From Channallabes apus (lineage: Eukaryota > Chordata > Actinopteri > Siluriformes > Clariidae), in assembly GCA_030522415.1 (NCBI GenBank), contig CM060112.1:15890227-15954226 (forward strand): 64,000 bases of DNA, read 5' to 3'. Below, in pieces: positions 1 through 34,455 of this stretch. The notes below the pieces were generated by a model. It saw only the letters and a list, made by a program, of their open reading frames with translations. It was not told where the DNA came from and made no database searches. The position numbers and the translations under genes are program-made. Numbering within the stretch: position 1 is the stretch's first letter; each line of letters opens with the position of its first letter.

Positions 1-295
1 GGCATTTATGTGTTTTTGTGTAAGAGGTAAAGCATAAGAAAATGAGAACTTAACTTGTAAGAAGAAGAGCTTGAATTTCTTCTAGAGCTCAAAAAAATGG
101 AATGGACGTCAAAACAATGTGATATTATACATTTTTATACATTTTTAATTACTGTTAATGTTGTAGAATGACTGACTATAAAACAGTGGGTTCCTAGTGT
201 CATGTAAGGTATTACAATACTTCACAAAAATCCATTCTGAAGATTTTTTTTTTTTATAATGAATAACCTAAATTGAGCTAAACTGAATCTTATGA

Positions 296-485
296 GATCT
301 CTATACCGCTTATCCTGTACAGGGTCGTGGGGGTCGTGGAGTCTACCCCAGGGGCCCCGGAGCACTCGACAGGGTACACCCTGGACAGGCCGCCAATCCG
401 TCGCAAGGGCACACAAGCACAAACATCACATGACACGCTCAGTCACTTACACACTATACGGGCAACTTGGAAACACCAGTTCAGC
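296..485 (-). repeat. Truncated tRNA-class SINE with V-SINE-like tail
   Basis: Reverse-oriented piece of the same family as the complete copy at 56815-57180. It keeps the 'ataccgctta tcctgtacag ggtc' end, the 'gggtacaccctggac' block and the 'gggcaacttgg' block, but the tRNA-like head is missing. The long ORFs over it arise from the repeat and are not genes. Confidence 0.7.
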
Positions 486-1137
486 CTAACTAATGGACTG
501 TGAGTGAGTAGAAATGAATACAGATCAACAACCTGCGCCGACTCTTCAGTACACAGACTCTCACGGCTCCAAAATGGGACTAAGCTGATTAAAGACGAAC
601 GTTTTCCAAGGGTGTGTGTGTGTGTTTGTGTGGATCTGAGAGAAAAGCAGAACTGCTTTTATACTCTGCTTGGTAACAGACTGGTCTGTGTAACACAGCA
701 TCTATAACGGCCCACTCAGCAGCATTGTTGTTCATCGAGCTCAGCACATTTGCACAGCTCACGTGCTCGTACACACACCAGAGCTCTGAAGTCACAGCAT
801 TTGCTCAACTGATCAAACTAAATTATACAATAAGATTCTCATTCACAATGAAACTCCTTTACATTTGCAGTTGTAATTACACGCTTTGACTGAACATCAC
901 ACCTAAGGAGCATTTCATCATGCACTTACTGTTACATTGTGTATTATTGCATGTTGATTTGATTTTCATCTTCGTTATCTCTCTTAATCAGTGTTTTTTT
1001 TTTTTTTTCAATGCTGCTTTTTTTTTTATAAACTCTTGTTTTTAAGAATGAAATCACTCATTTGTAGTGATGCTGGTCTTTTACTTTGTCATTTATTTTC
1101 TGCTCTTTAATTTCTTTTTTGTTTGTTTTCCAATCAG
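486..1137. other. inpp4a intron, no gene seen
   Basis: AT-rich intronic sequence with a short GT run near 612-630 and several poly-T runs (for example 985-1025 and 1208-1243). The T-rich stretch just before 1137 would serve as the polypyrimidine tract of the microexon described next. Confidence 0.5.
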
Positions 1138-1155
1138 CATTTATGAGGAGGAATG
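1138..1155 (+). CDS. inpp4a: Candidate 18-nt microexon of inpp4a
   Basis: Eighteen bases lie between a good acceptor (T-rich tract ending CAATCAG) and a consensus donor (GTGAGT). The next certain exon at 3439 starts with the third base of a codon. Read in that phase, the microexon gives I-Y-E-E-E plus TG of the next codon, with no stop, and 18 is divisible by three, so inclusion or skipping keeps the frame. It would add a short acidic segment just before the Ser-rich stretch that precedes S-I-I-Y-I-P-Q. Small frame-neutral exons of this type are often neuron-specific in vertebrates. The call rests on splice signals and phase only; I cannot confirm conservation. Confidence 0.5.
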
Positions 1156-1296
1156 GTGAGTTTATTTTAAGTTGACAAGTTTTCCCCACTATTTGTTTGT
1201 TTTTGTATTTTTTTTTCTTTTCTATCCTTTTTTTTTTTTTTTAAACAATATGGTCCAAAACCCTGCCTTAAGGTCTTTTTTGACTCCATCAGTTAT

Positions 1297-1375
1297 AAAT
1301 AATAATAATAATTATTATTATTATTATTATTATTAGTAGTATTATATTTTAATATAATAATAATAATAATTGATA
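1297..1375. repeat. AAT/ATT microsatellite
   Basis: AAT runs followed by about ten ATT units and again AAT units. The AAT-then-ATT order makes it self-complementary. Confidence 0.85.
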
Positions 1376-1734
1376 TTAATTAGTGAATGACTAAAATCTA
1401 TTAAAACAATAATGTGGCTATTAAAGCAATGATTAAGATATGCAATAACAGTCAAAACAGCTTATGGTGCTTTTTTTCTGTTTTATTTGTTTCTTTATAA
1501 CTGATGAAGCAAAAACAGTTCTTCATAATAGGCTGGAAATTTCAGATCCTACTCTGTGTCTGTGCATGATTTATTTATTAATTTTTTCTCCTATGGATCC
1601 ATCCCATAAGGGTGTGTCTAAGAGTTCCGTACCCCACGCACACATTTCTGTTCTGTGTTTGTTCCTGGTGTCTTATATGGAGACTCATACAACCACATGT
1701 ATTACAGGCCATATCATCTGTAGAAAGAGACCCA

Positions 1735-1885
1735 GTAGCATGCTTTGAAAGGGGCTACATAAGTGAACCCCCATCGCCCAATGCGCTGCGAAAATTATAC
1801 TCAAAATTGTCTTGTGACCATTCCCACAGCACAGTGGGGCGATGGGGGTTCACTTGTGTACCCCCTTTCTGACAGACATGCTACT
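1735..1885. repeat. Imperfect inverted repeat (foldback MITE remnant)
   Basis: The left arm (1735-1780, beginning AGTAGCATG and ending GAACCCCCATCGCCC) pairs with the right arm (1837-1885, beginning GGGCGATGGGGGTTC and ending CATGCTACT). About 56 bases separate the arms. The arms match closely apart from a few substitutions and a small indel. No coding capacity; most likely a short foldback or non-autonomous DNA transposon. Confidence 0.65.
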
Positions 1886-3438
1886 GGTTATTGACATACA
1901 AAATGTGTGTCTATATTTTCCAGTGTCTGGTTTCTACACACTGTTATTATGCGTATGCGTGTTAAACGTCTAGTTTGATCAAAAATGTACTTTAACACTA
2001 AGGAAATAAGATATATTTGGTGTCTTCATTCATGCCTTGGAGTTACAACAATAGTAGGGTTAACAAGCAGAGAAATGAAAAGAAAAGAAAAAAAGACTTC
2101 CTCTTTTCCAGTGCCCAGGATTTTATTTAGATTCGGGTGTTTGTGGTTTTCAGGATGTAGTTGGGCTAGACATTTTGCAGAAGCGAGAACCTAATATCGA
2201 AAATAGGTAAACCATGGGAAGTAAATGTTGCCACGCTGAATGACTGCACTGTATGTTTGCTTTTTGCTTTCATAGGATTTTTTTCTTAAAAAAGTAGAAA
2301 TCATGAGATGGAAGCTATAGGTGAGGTCAAGTGTAATAACTCCTGTTAGGTCTTGCTACAGTATAAATGATGTCCTGCCTCACAGCAATCTGTGAACACA
2401 AGTACCACTGTACCTAAATTTAAAAGTCACAGATCTACTGGCTATACTTTTTTCCGCACACATTAGGCCATGAGCCCATAGTTTAGGATATTGCTGATTT
2501 AAATCATTTCCAGTCTTTAGTGGTAGCTCAGTAGTTTACAGTTCTCTACTAGTGACCAGAATGTTCTGGGTTGTCGATGGTGGGTTTGGGGTTTAATTTG
2601 GAGGGCTGGAGCTACAGTAGGTTGTTAGGAATAGAGGGATTGAGCTGATGGGTTTATACAGAGGGTAGGACTAATGAAATAGCACAAAGGTTTGGAGCTG
2701 GTGCCAATAGGGCCAGAGGGATAATGCTAGAATGGGCAGTGGTGGTTCAGGCAGTTGAGGTTCTGGGATGCCAATTGGAGCCCTCACTGTTGGGCCCTTG
2801 AGCAACCCCAAAAAGGGGAAGCAAAACCCCTCAATGACAAAAGGTTGATCTGTGCAAACTGGGCAATGAAATAGCGGGTTTGAGATCGGGACACCTGGAA
2901 AGCTGTCCTTTCGTGCCGTTGCTTGAATCACTACCCCCACTTGATGAGAATGACCTAGATGTTGAAGGGATAGGGCTAGGGCAATATGGTTAAACAGACA
3001 GGGGTGGTTAATTAAGGCTAGTGCCTCATTTTCAAGGCTATTTCTCACGGAATAAGGCTCATGGGTTAGGGACTTGACAGCAGGATATAGTGCGTTAGTG
3101 TTAGCTAGAGGGTTAGCTAGTTCAAATATTAGGCCACCATGGGATACGCTGTTAAACCCTTTACTAAGGTTGTTAATCCTGAATGTGCTATTCCTTGTTT
3201 GGATATGGAAGTACATTTACTTCCTTCTAAATACATCTTTCTGTTTTTTGATTTCCATCTTTACTCATTTGCAAATATTGGTGATCTACTTCTGAGTTTA
3301 AGTAAATATAATAACCCAAACGACTATAAAGCATACTTGATGATAATATTGTGAAATGTAGTTCAAACGTATTTTGACACTTGTCTAGTTATCTATGATC
3401 TATGTTGACTCTAATGTGTGTAACCTGTGTCCATGCAG
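1886..3438. other. inpp4a intron with degenerate tRNA-like SINE pieces
   Basis: Mostly unrecognised AT-rich intron. Two weak + strand SINE-like pieces are visible: a 'ggtagctcagtagttta' A-box-like segment near 2521, and a 'tgttgggcccttgagcaa' segment near 2788-2806 shared with the SINE at 60405. The 181-residue minus-strand ORF over 2671-3216 shows no domain and overlaps these pieces, so I do not call it a gene. Confidence 0.4.
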
Positions 3439-26353
<22,915 letters not shown>

Positions 26354-29300
26354 GCACGAGTTCCAGGCTTGTGCAAAACAGAGAGATTAGTCCAAAGTGG
26401 ACGAGTTCATCATAGACAAATCACTGTGTAGCTGGTATGTAAAGTATGCTGTAGTCAATCCTGATTTCTCACTGATATTGGTATTGGTGAATCTAACAGT
26501 ACAAGACACTCACTCACTCCTCCTGCATCACATGTTCCTGATTTCTGATCCCATATTGAAATAAATGCATTGGCTTTAAATAAGTTCATATGATTTCCAG
26601 ATTGTTACAGCATTGCCAAAATCGTAGAGATTTGGGCTGGGGAATCTTTTTCCCTACGTAAATATCCTCAATATTATTAGCATTTAAGAACAGTACGGTC
26701 CAGAATCTTGAGCTATATTTTTTTTTTATACAGTTTCTTTGTCCAATTGCTACATGCTTGGTGGCCTGGGAAAAATCCTTCATGTGGTGACTTTTTGCAT
26801 TTCTGACAACTACTGTGTTACCAAAAATTGAACAGTCAGTAGGGAGGAAGAAAAAGTGAATTTTTTTTAATCAGTCTTTCTAGTATCTTCTCCTGAGGTA
26901 AACCTCATAGCCTCATCATAATCTGCCTCAAGCTGAAATAGTTTTACTATCAAATAGAGCCGTGTTATTTCATTTATTTTGCAGTTTTGGTTGATTGAAT
27001 TTATTGAATTATTTTCAGTTTAGAATCGATTCCCATTTTTGAAATTATTTATTTAAATGCACAACTGTAAAAAGGTCTAAAGTTGAAGATTTCCTTTCAA
27101 ATATACAAGAGCTTCAGCAGAAAATATCAACGTATGCATATTTCGCATATATGTGTCTTTTGGGAGCATATAGCATTTATCTTTTGAGTTTATGGGAGCC
27201 TGGTGCAATATCGGCCCCTAATGGACTGGATTTTGGTGCAGAACATAAAAAAGGTAATCATTTTGTAAAAGACATTTGAACAATCAGTCAAATTTACAAG
27301 GCATGACATTTAAACAATCAGTCACACAAGTTGCACACATTTTTAAATTCCAGTAGTAATAATTTTAGTGTTATCGAATTGAAAATCACAATGGCCAAAA
27401 ATCTAATTGGATCAACGCTCTGAGAGAGTTCCACAGCTCTATTGGCAAATTTTGCCATTTACATTTTTTACAAATCCTATTCTACGATTTTGACATTTAC
27501 ATTTAGGCATTTGGCAGACGCTCTTATCCAGAGCGACTTAAATTTTTATCTCATTACACATCTGAGCAGTTGAGGGTTAAGGGCCTTGCTCAAGGGCCCA
27601 ACAGTGGCAACTTGGTGGTTGTGGGATTTGAACCTGGGATCTTCCGAACCGTAGTCCAATGTCTTAAACACTGAGCTACACCTGACCCCTTGTCAGTTTA
27701 CAAACTGAACCCCTCCTATTTCTGTTTGGTGTTTAACCACTGACTTTAACGTCATTCCCTGTGTTAGGAAAGGATATGTAAGTATTTGTTAAGTTGATTA
27801 AAACATCATCTTTAGTTCTGTTTTGGGCTGTTTTGCCAGGAGTTCAATCACTGTACCCTCTGATGGCTTTTCCCATCCCACCATGCAGCCGTTTATATCA
27901 ATTTACTACAAACTAATAAAATTTAGTTTTGTATGCAATTCACATGGATATCCATTCAGTACCTATTCACACATAGTTTGCTTCTTCTTGCAATAATCTT
28001 ATTCGACTATAATGAAAAAAAAAAAACAGTGCTTGGTATTGAACTGTTTCCTACTATGTTACAGCCCATTACAGTGAAGAGGGCTTTATGAATACTCAGA
28101 GCACTTTTCGTGCGTCTTGAAACCCTAACACTCACTACTTCCTGTATTGCCCAGTATATCTTATGTGCAAACTCAAGTCCATGGTCTTGGTCCTTCAATT
28201 CGCAACGTTCTATGATAATAATGGTAACAAACAAATTGTTCTGTATGGAGGGTTCTATCAAGGTTAAATTGTTGCGATTATTTCATAACTTAATATTTAT
28301 CATTCATCTGAAAACATAGATATATTAGAAACCTTTAAAATAATGTAAAGGACAGACCTTAAGGAATGCTTACACAACTAACTTTAAGGCTTCTACATTA
28401 ATAAAAGGTACAGTACACCCCAGGCAATGTTCCCAGATAAAAATATACACTAAAGGTATAAGCCACATGGCTTTGTTTGCACCACCCCAACAAATCTTAA
28501 TATAGGATGTAGTAGGATTTAAAATGAATCAGAGTAAATTCTAATTAAATAGAAATTTATAATACTGTCATAGTCATAGTATATTATGTCTTGCTTCATT
28601 CTGAGTATCTTGGATGAGGTTTTATTTGAAATCCTTTTTTCTAAGTCAGGGAGATTCAGTGGCATCTCAGGATTATTACTGATTACTGATTATCCGTATC
28701 TGTGTCATAGTCATATAATAAATATATTATATTTAGAGCTATATTGAAATGTTTGAGGAAGTGTGATCATCTGGATTTGTTTAGAACACAGGATGCGTTA
28801 TGTTTTTAACAACTAAAAAGTCATTTGTTGGATTCATGCTGTTCTCCAGATCTCAGAAATGCCTTTATTTCATTAAAATATCATAGGGTTGACGGTTGCT
28901 GCAGCAGTTTGCCTGAATGCATTCCATATATTCAGAAATCATATCATAAAGTATCTCGTTCGCCTACATGTTCATCTGCAAACCCTTTCCACAAAGCATA
29001 ACTCACTACCATCATTTTTTTATTTGGCACCATGTTATCATATGGACCTCAGCTGGCAGCGCGTCAGCCCGACTGTGAAATGCAAGTTCAACATGGTTGC
29101 ATTCTTTATTCTTAATTTTCCTTGATGTTTTTTTTTTTATTATTATTATTATTCATAAATTTTGTATTGTTGCTGTTTTATTATTTTATTTTTACACACG
29201 TTAATGGGTTCCGGTGCATATAGTTTATAAAAACTGATGTTTTGAAAAGATTATGTTCCCAGATATTTGAATTTGATTTGTATTTATTCCTGTAAACTTG

Positions 29301-29400
29301 CATCTTTTATGAAGCTGACTAAGATGTACAATGTGTACAATGAATTTTGCTGTATAATAAGCTGTCATGATGCAATTAAAAAGAAAATTAGTTGACATTA
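26354..29400 (+). other. inpp4a: Probable 3' UTR of soluble inpp4a transcript
   Basis: A near signal AATAAA is at 26560-26565. A distal ATTAAA at 29375-29380 is followed by a GU-rich element (29418-29445), the usual layout of a strong polyadenylation site, so the full UTR may be about 3 kb. A SINE is inserted at 27490-27690. No coding ORF. The exact end is inferred. Confidence 0.5.
27490..27690 (-). repeat. tRNA-derived SINE inside the inpp4a 3' region
   Basis: Minus-strand copy of the family at 60405-60590. The tRNA-like head 'gtgtagctcagtgtttaaga' is at the right end. The body gives 'gttgccactgttgggccctt' and the tail 'taagtcgctctggataagag' is at the left end. Confidence 0.85.
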
Positions 29401-29589
29401 TTGAGTCAAGAATTTGCCTCTTGTGTGTGCATGTGCGTATGTTGGAGGGGGAGCAAGTGGAGGGTTACAGGGGAAACTGGATGAAAATTACCCTGTAAGA
29501 TCGTGAACTGGGTTACAACATTTGTGACTTTTCTCTGAAGAGCAAGTCTGTTACAGACAGATGAAGAACAAAACATCTTTAATTTTGTT

Positions 29590-30140
29590 ATAATCTGTAA
29601 GGATTATGCAGACATTTAGATACCGGACCGAATTGGCTTTGATAGGAGATGGTATGCCACCCTTCTCACCCAATGAGCACGGGCAATTTTGGCAAAATGA
29701 TAGAAGCCAGTCTCAGACATTTACTATAATAACCTGGCAATGCAACATCCCAGAAACTCGGTGCGGATCACAGCATTGTAAAACTGACCCAAACAAAATG
29801 TTTATGAATTGACAAGACAGAAGTGGGCCATTTTTGTATTGCATATACTCTCATATAAATTGTATTCAATCATCAAAAAAACTATCACACGCCATGCAAC
29901 CAGAACATGTGTGTTCTTCCACACTGAATTCACCAACCCATGTCTTTATAGTCCTTGCTTTTGTAGTGTTGGAATAGAAAAGGCCCTTCCCCAAGCTGTT
30001 GCCACGGAGTTGGAAGCATAGCATTGTGCAAGGTATCTTGGTATTAAGATTGTCCTTCACTAAGCATAAAGAGCCTGATTGAAACACCTGAACTCAATAT
30101 TTGACACGTTTCGGCAAATACTTTTGTCCATATAGTGTAG
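29590..30140. mobile_element. DNA transposon relic
   Basis: Segments such as 'ttccccaagctgttgccacg' and 'ggcaaatacttttgtccata' near 30115 are typical of decayed fish Tc1-type elements. I see no intact ends or transposase. Confidence 0.45.
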
Positions 30141-30280
30141 GACGTTTTTTTCATAATGTGTAAACAAATTTGACTGCTACTGTAAGTCACCCAACAGTAA
30201 GTGAAGCCAAAACTCAACAATGATTTTAGGTTATTAATTCTCTCTTTCTCTTCCTCCTATTTTTTTCATTGTCTGACTTC

Positions 30281-30465
30281 AAACACTTGCTACTCGATTG
30301 AGCATTTCATGGAGAGAAGGCAAATCATGCAATTTTGTATAATGGTCAGCAGGTGGTGATATTTTTGCTTCAAATGCTACACACAACTCTGATTATGTAA
30401 GGCAACACCCTGCACAATTGTAGTGAAGTATAAGTAGAGATATTTGTTGTAGGATGCTGTGGACC
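30281..30465. repeat. Repeat shared with 41441-41635
   Basis: The string 'gtcagcaggtggtgatatt' and most of the surrounding 180 bases recur at 41441-41635 in the same orientation, inside the decayed hAT element there. This copy is therefore probably an hAT fragment. Confidence 0.7.
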
Positions 30466-30599
30466 AAAACTAAAAATTATACACTAATTAAAGTACAGAC
30501 GCATGTCTCAAATTCGTTGTTGTGTTACACAAACAATTGTTGAACAAGTGTTCCCTCCCACCAGCAGGGAATACCATTTCCATGAAGCTACTGTATGTA

Positions 30600-30925
30600 T
30601 TTGCTCAGCACCAATGTTTATGTAGGTGGCATGTTAGAGTAACATCCACATGATGCCAGGACCCAAGGTTTCCGAGAAGAACGTTGCCCAAAGCATTAAA
30701 CTGCCTCTGCCAGCTTTTCTCTTTCCCATAGTGCACCCTGGTGCCATCCACATGATGTAAAAGAAAACATGATTTATTGGAACAGGCCACTTTCTTTTGT
30801 TGCTCTAGGTCATGTTCACTTGCTCCCTAATATATCCCACCCACTTCCAGATGCTAGTGTTATGAGATAATCAATGTTATTTATGTCACCTGTTAGTGGT
30901 CATAATGTTATGACTGAGTGATGTA
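30600..30925. mobile_element. DNA transposon relic (abundant fish family, right end)
   Basis: Contains 'aacatccacatgatgccagg', 'acccaaggtttcc', 'cagcttttctctttcccata' and the terminal 'ggtcataatgttatgactga'. These belong to the same common fish family as 8496-8880. No transposase. Confidence 0.6.
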
Positions 30926-31332
30926 CTGTATATATAATGTCTGCCATAATCCCTGCGCAAGGTGTTTCCTGAGGAAAAACAATCTTTATATCATATATAA
31001 TAATGTGGTCATTTAGAAAAGTTAACCATTCTACAGTGCTTTGGTGTAAATGTATCAATCATATAAAAACAGTAATATGGGGTTCATAATAATATAAGCT
31101 TATAACAAGTTAATGGTATATAAACTAGATTAATAAACGTAGGCACACAAAACACAGGAGTCCTTCTGTTGGCTGCTGTGTAGCCAACCTGCTGTTAAAA
31201 AAATTACATTACATTAATCAAGACAAAAATAATATTCCAGTAGAATAAAATTTGACCTTCCCAAACAGACCTTCCTCACTGATCCTGCTTCACTGTGAAT
31301 CCCTGAACACGGTCATGTTTTGTGTGGAGTAG

Positions 31333-31463
31333 AAGCCCCTCTTGGGGCAGATGCGAAACGTGGTGCAGCTCCATGGGAACGATGGTTTGGGTGATGCTGT
31401 TGATGCTCTCACACCAGCTCTAGAGCTGAAGCAGACCGAGGGAGCTTTGGACACTCAAAGGGG
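31333..31463 (+). other. Exon-like open segment of unknown origin
   Basis: 131 bases with no stop in the first frame, preceded by GGAGTAG and followed by GG|GTAAGA. The product is unlike low-complexity intron: L-L-G-Q-M-R-N-V-V-Q-L-H-G-N-D-G-L-G, then D-A-V-D-A-L-T-P-A-L-E-L-K-Q-T-E. It is GC-richer than its surroundings. It lies between the genes, and I do not recognise a family. It could be an exon of a small unrecognised gene or a fragment of a lost one. Confidence 0.35.
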
Positions 31464-32600
31464 GTAAGAATGAAATAGTGAGCCTTCTAAATAAAGCACT
31501 GTGGTGGATTAAAAAGTTTTTTTTATTGCATAAGGGCATTTTAACAGCATAATAAAGCCTGTAATGTTATCGCTGTTAGCATCTTTGCTTATTACCATAG
31601 TAGTAAGCATAATCTTTGGAACTTTCTTGACACTTGACTGTTTCAAGATCTTTCAGAATCGTTGTGTACTGCATCAGTAGTGACAAGAAATGGGTTATGT
31701 TACTATGTACTAAAATAGGCATTTAGTCATTTAATATAAACGTTTAAGAACGCTCATGGAATTTCATCAATAAATACTAACATATACATAACTCCTCTGT
31801 TCTGTTTTGTTTGAAATAAACAATGAATGTTTCTGTAAAACCAGGTTCATTGTTCCGCCACTTAGAGAATCCCATTATTGTTAAAATATTATTTTTTATT
31901 GTATTGTTAGGTTTCTGATTATTGTTTGTTTAAAAGCGAAGGAGATAACATTTCTTTTGTGTGGTAATCATGCAAAGATCTGAAATGTAGATCGAGTAAA
32001 TAGAACTTATTCCAAATTTTTCTCTTTGTCTACATTTATACAGTACATTTAATTTCTCTCCCAGGTGTCACTTGTGGAAAATGTGTACCTTCTGCTTATT
32101 ATGTGTACTTTCAGCATACAGTAGCATTCATCTATAATCTATATAAATTGGAAAAACTCAGAAGGTACATTTTTAGCATCTCACAGATTCAGAAAGATTG
32201 GCATTGTCTGTATCCTACCTGCTGCTACAGTCTGTAGTGTATTTATCAATGCAGCTTGAATTGGGACGACTAGCTATTATCACTCAACTACCTTGGATCA
32301 TTAGTTATGATCATGCTCGCTAACGTTTGAGAAATTAAGATTAAAGCTCCACATCTTTATCTGACAAATATTAGGGAGATATTAGAATTTAGCTACTGTA
32401 GTTTACGTCGCCAAAATTATGGATAAAGTTTCTTTCCTCTGCTAATCACACATACACTTAAAACACACACTGCCCAGCCACAAAAGAGGTGACGGTAATA
32501 TTTTGTTCGACTGCCTTTATCCTTGACTAAGTCATGCAATCTGTAAAAATGATTCTCAAGCTCCAAGAAATACTCTTTTTGTTCTAAACCTGTGAGTTCT
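31464..32600. other. Intergenic, nothing recognised
   Basis: AT-rich sequence between inpp4a and cacnb4 without ORF, SINE or transposon ends that I can identify. Confidence 0.4.
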
Positions 32601-32604
32601 CATT

Positions 32605-32730
32605 ACATTGTGTGTGTGTGTGTGTTCACCACCTAGTCTGGTAGTCCTCACGATGTAGGAAAAACAAGTATTTGTGTGTGTGTATGTGTGTTCACCACCT
32701 AGTCTGGTAGTCCTCACGATGTAGGAAAAA

Positions 32731-32767
<37 letters not shown>
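32605..32767. repeat. (GT)n microsatellite carrying a duplicated unique segment
   Basis: The 40-odd bases starting 'ttcaccacctagtctggtag' occur twice (from about 32625 and 32690), each time between GT runs. The third GT run ends at 32767. The pattern suggests duplication by unequal exchange between GT tracts. Confidence 0.85.
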
Positions 32768-34085
32768 AATCTTACTTTCATTATTAAACACATTTTCTTT
32801 TACATTGCAACTTCAACAAAGTCATCTCTGATCACAGTCATTCCTGATTTTTTGAGCATATTTCTTCCGCAAAGCTGAAGGTTCACCGATATACTTACAG
32901 GGTTTAATAATGCATGGAGCTGTTCTTAACTCAGTTTCAGTAACTTTGTAAGGTCTGTTTTCTTTGCGTAATGCAGGCCACTAATTTGACCCTTCTGAAA
33001 CAGCAACTTTTTGGGCCAAGCAAATGTAATAGATAAAGATTCAATTTGACTTTAAGAAACTTTGTGCACTATTCTACTTTTTTTCACTCTGTCTAAATGT
33101 AATAATCTCAATTCTCTCCCAAACGTCACATCTGGTCACTTCACCTTTAATAAACCTTGTTCTTGCTGTAAGGATCAATAACAAACTCCCTGACGAACTG
33201 AAGGGCCTCTTCATCATGAGAGTCAGAGTTTTCCCTGTTTTTCCATCAGTTTTTAGCTTAGTATTGGTGTACAAATTCAAGTCAGTAATTAAGTCAGAGT
33301 CAGATTTTCAGTTAACTAAAATGTATTTTATATGTAATATGATTACAACTTTTCACACATGTATAAACAAGTTTGGAGAATTCTCAATTCAGATTGGTCA
33401 GATTTGGTTTAATTATTATCCAGAGTGGCCCCACAATCTGAATGTACTGTATAGATAAAGATGTATTTAAAAGTATAAATTATAGCAATTGCTCAGGTTG
33501 ACACCCTGTGATGTCATGGCACATGTGTATAAGCTAAATATCAGATTGTTGAACATTTTCGAAGCTACCTTGGGTCTGAAGTGTTGCAATGACTTTCTAA
33601 CATGACAAGCAGCACTCTTTTGTCTTACAACAAATTACTGTTTAATGCTTTTAAAATGTAAGTGATTAGAGGAACCGGTTTTGCACAAGGGAGTTCGACT
33701 GTCTCTACAGACTGCGCTGGGTGAGTCACATTGGTCTCTAGCTGACATCATCGTCGTCAAATCACGACCCAAAAATGATTCATCTTTTTAAATCAGCTGG
33801 ACGCAAGGATCTCATGTGCTTGTTATAGATTTTTTTTTTCACATCTTTTTTTCAGATGCAAATAACGTTTTTGTTTTGTTTCATTTATATTTAAATAAGA
33901 ATAACTTAGTAATTATTTTCATTTCACTCACATTTCAGGGCCTCCAGGAATACAGGTAGCAATAACTGTATAGGTTTCTTCCAACTTACGTTTTCTTTTG
34001 CAGTGAATTTTGTTAGAGCCATAGTCTCTCAAATGTGTATTACCATGCCACTTTTGATTGTAAAAATAACATAATAACTATCTCT
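32768..34085. other. Intergenic, nothing recognised
   Basis: AT-rich sequence with scattered short ORFs and no supported gene. Confidence 0.4.
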
Positions 34086-34385
34086 CTCCATTCATTCATT
34101 CATAGGGACTTCGCTAGTCTAACTAGGGACAGTGGATGTGACCATTGTATATATTCCCATTTTTTACAAGGTAGGAACTCCAGTCAACATTCAAACATGC
34201 TTTTACACACTACAGGAAATTTTGGGAACACCAATTAGCATGTCTTGGGACTATGAAAGGAATTCCACCAATCACAGGAGCAAACTTAATGCACACAGAC
34301 CCCAATGTGGGAATCGAACCCAGGCGCAAGGCAACAGTCCTAACCAATAAGCCACTGTGCCGTCAACTATATCTGTAGCTGCAGC
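34086..34385 (-). repeat. Decayed V-SINE-like element
   Basis: The minus-strand copy has the B-box region 'gggttcgattcccac' (inverse of 34306-34322), the 'cattaagtttgctcctg' block and a worn distal part. It follows the layout of 56815-57180. Confidence 0.65.
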
Positions 34386-34455
34386 AAATACACCATGGAT
34401 GGGTCACAAATCCATCACATGGCACCAGGGTTAGGGTTAGGCACCCTAGGAGGTA

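Noticed and set aside
2671..3216. 181-residue minus-strand ORF
   Set aside because: No recognisable domain, overlaps SINE-like pieces, and lies inside an intron of a gene on the other strand.
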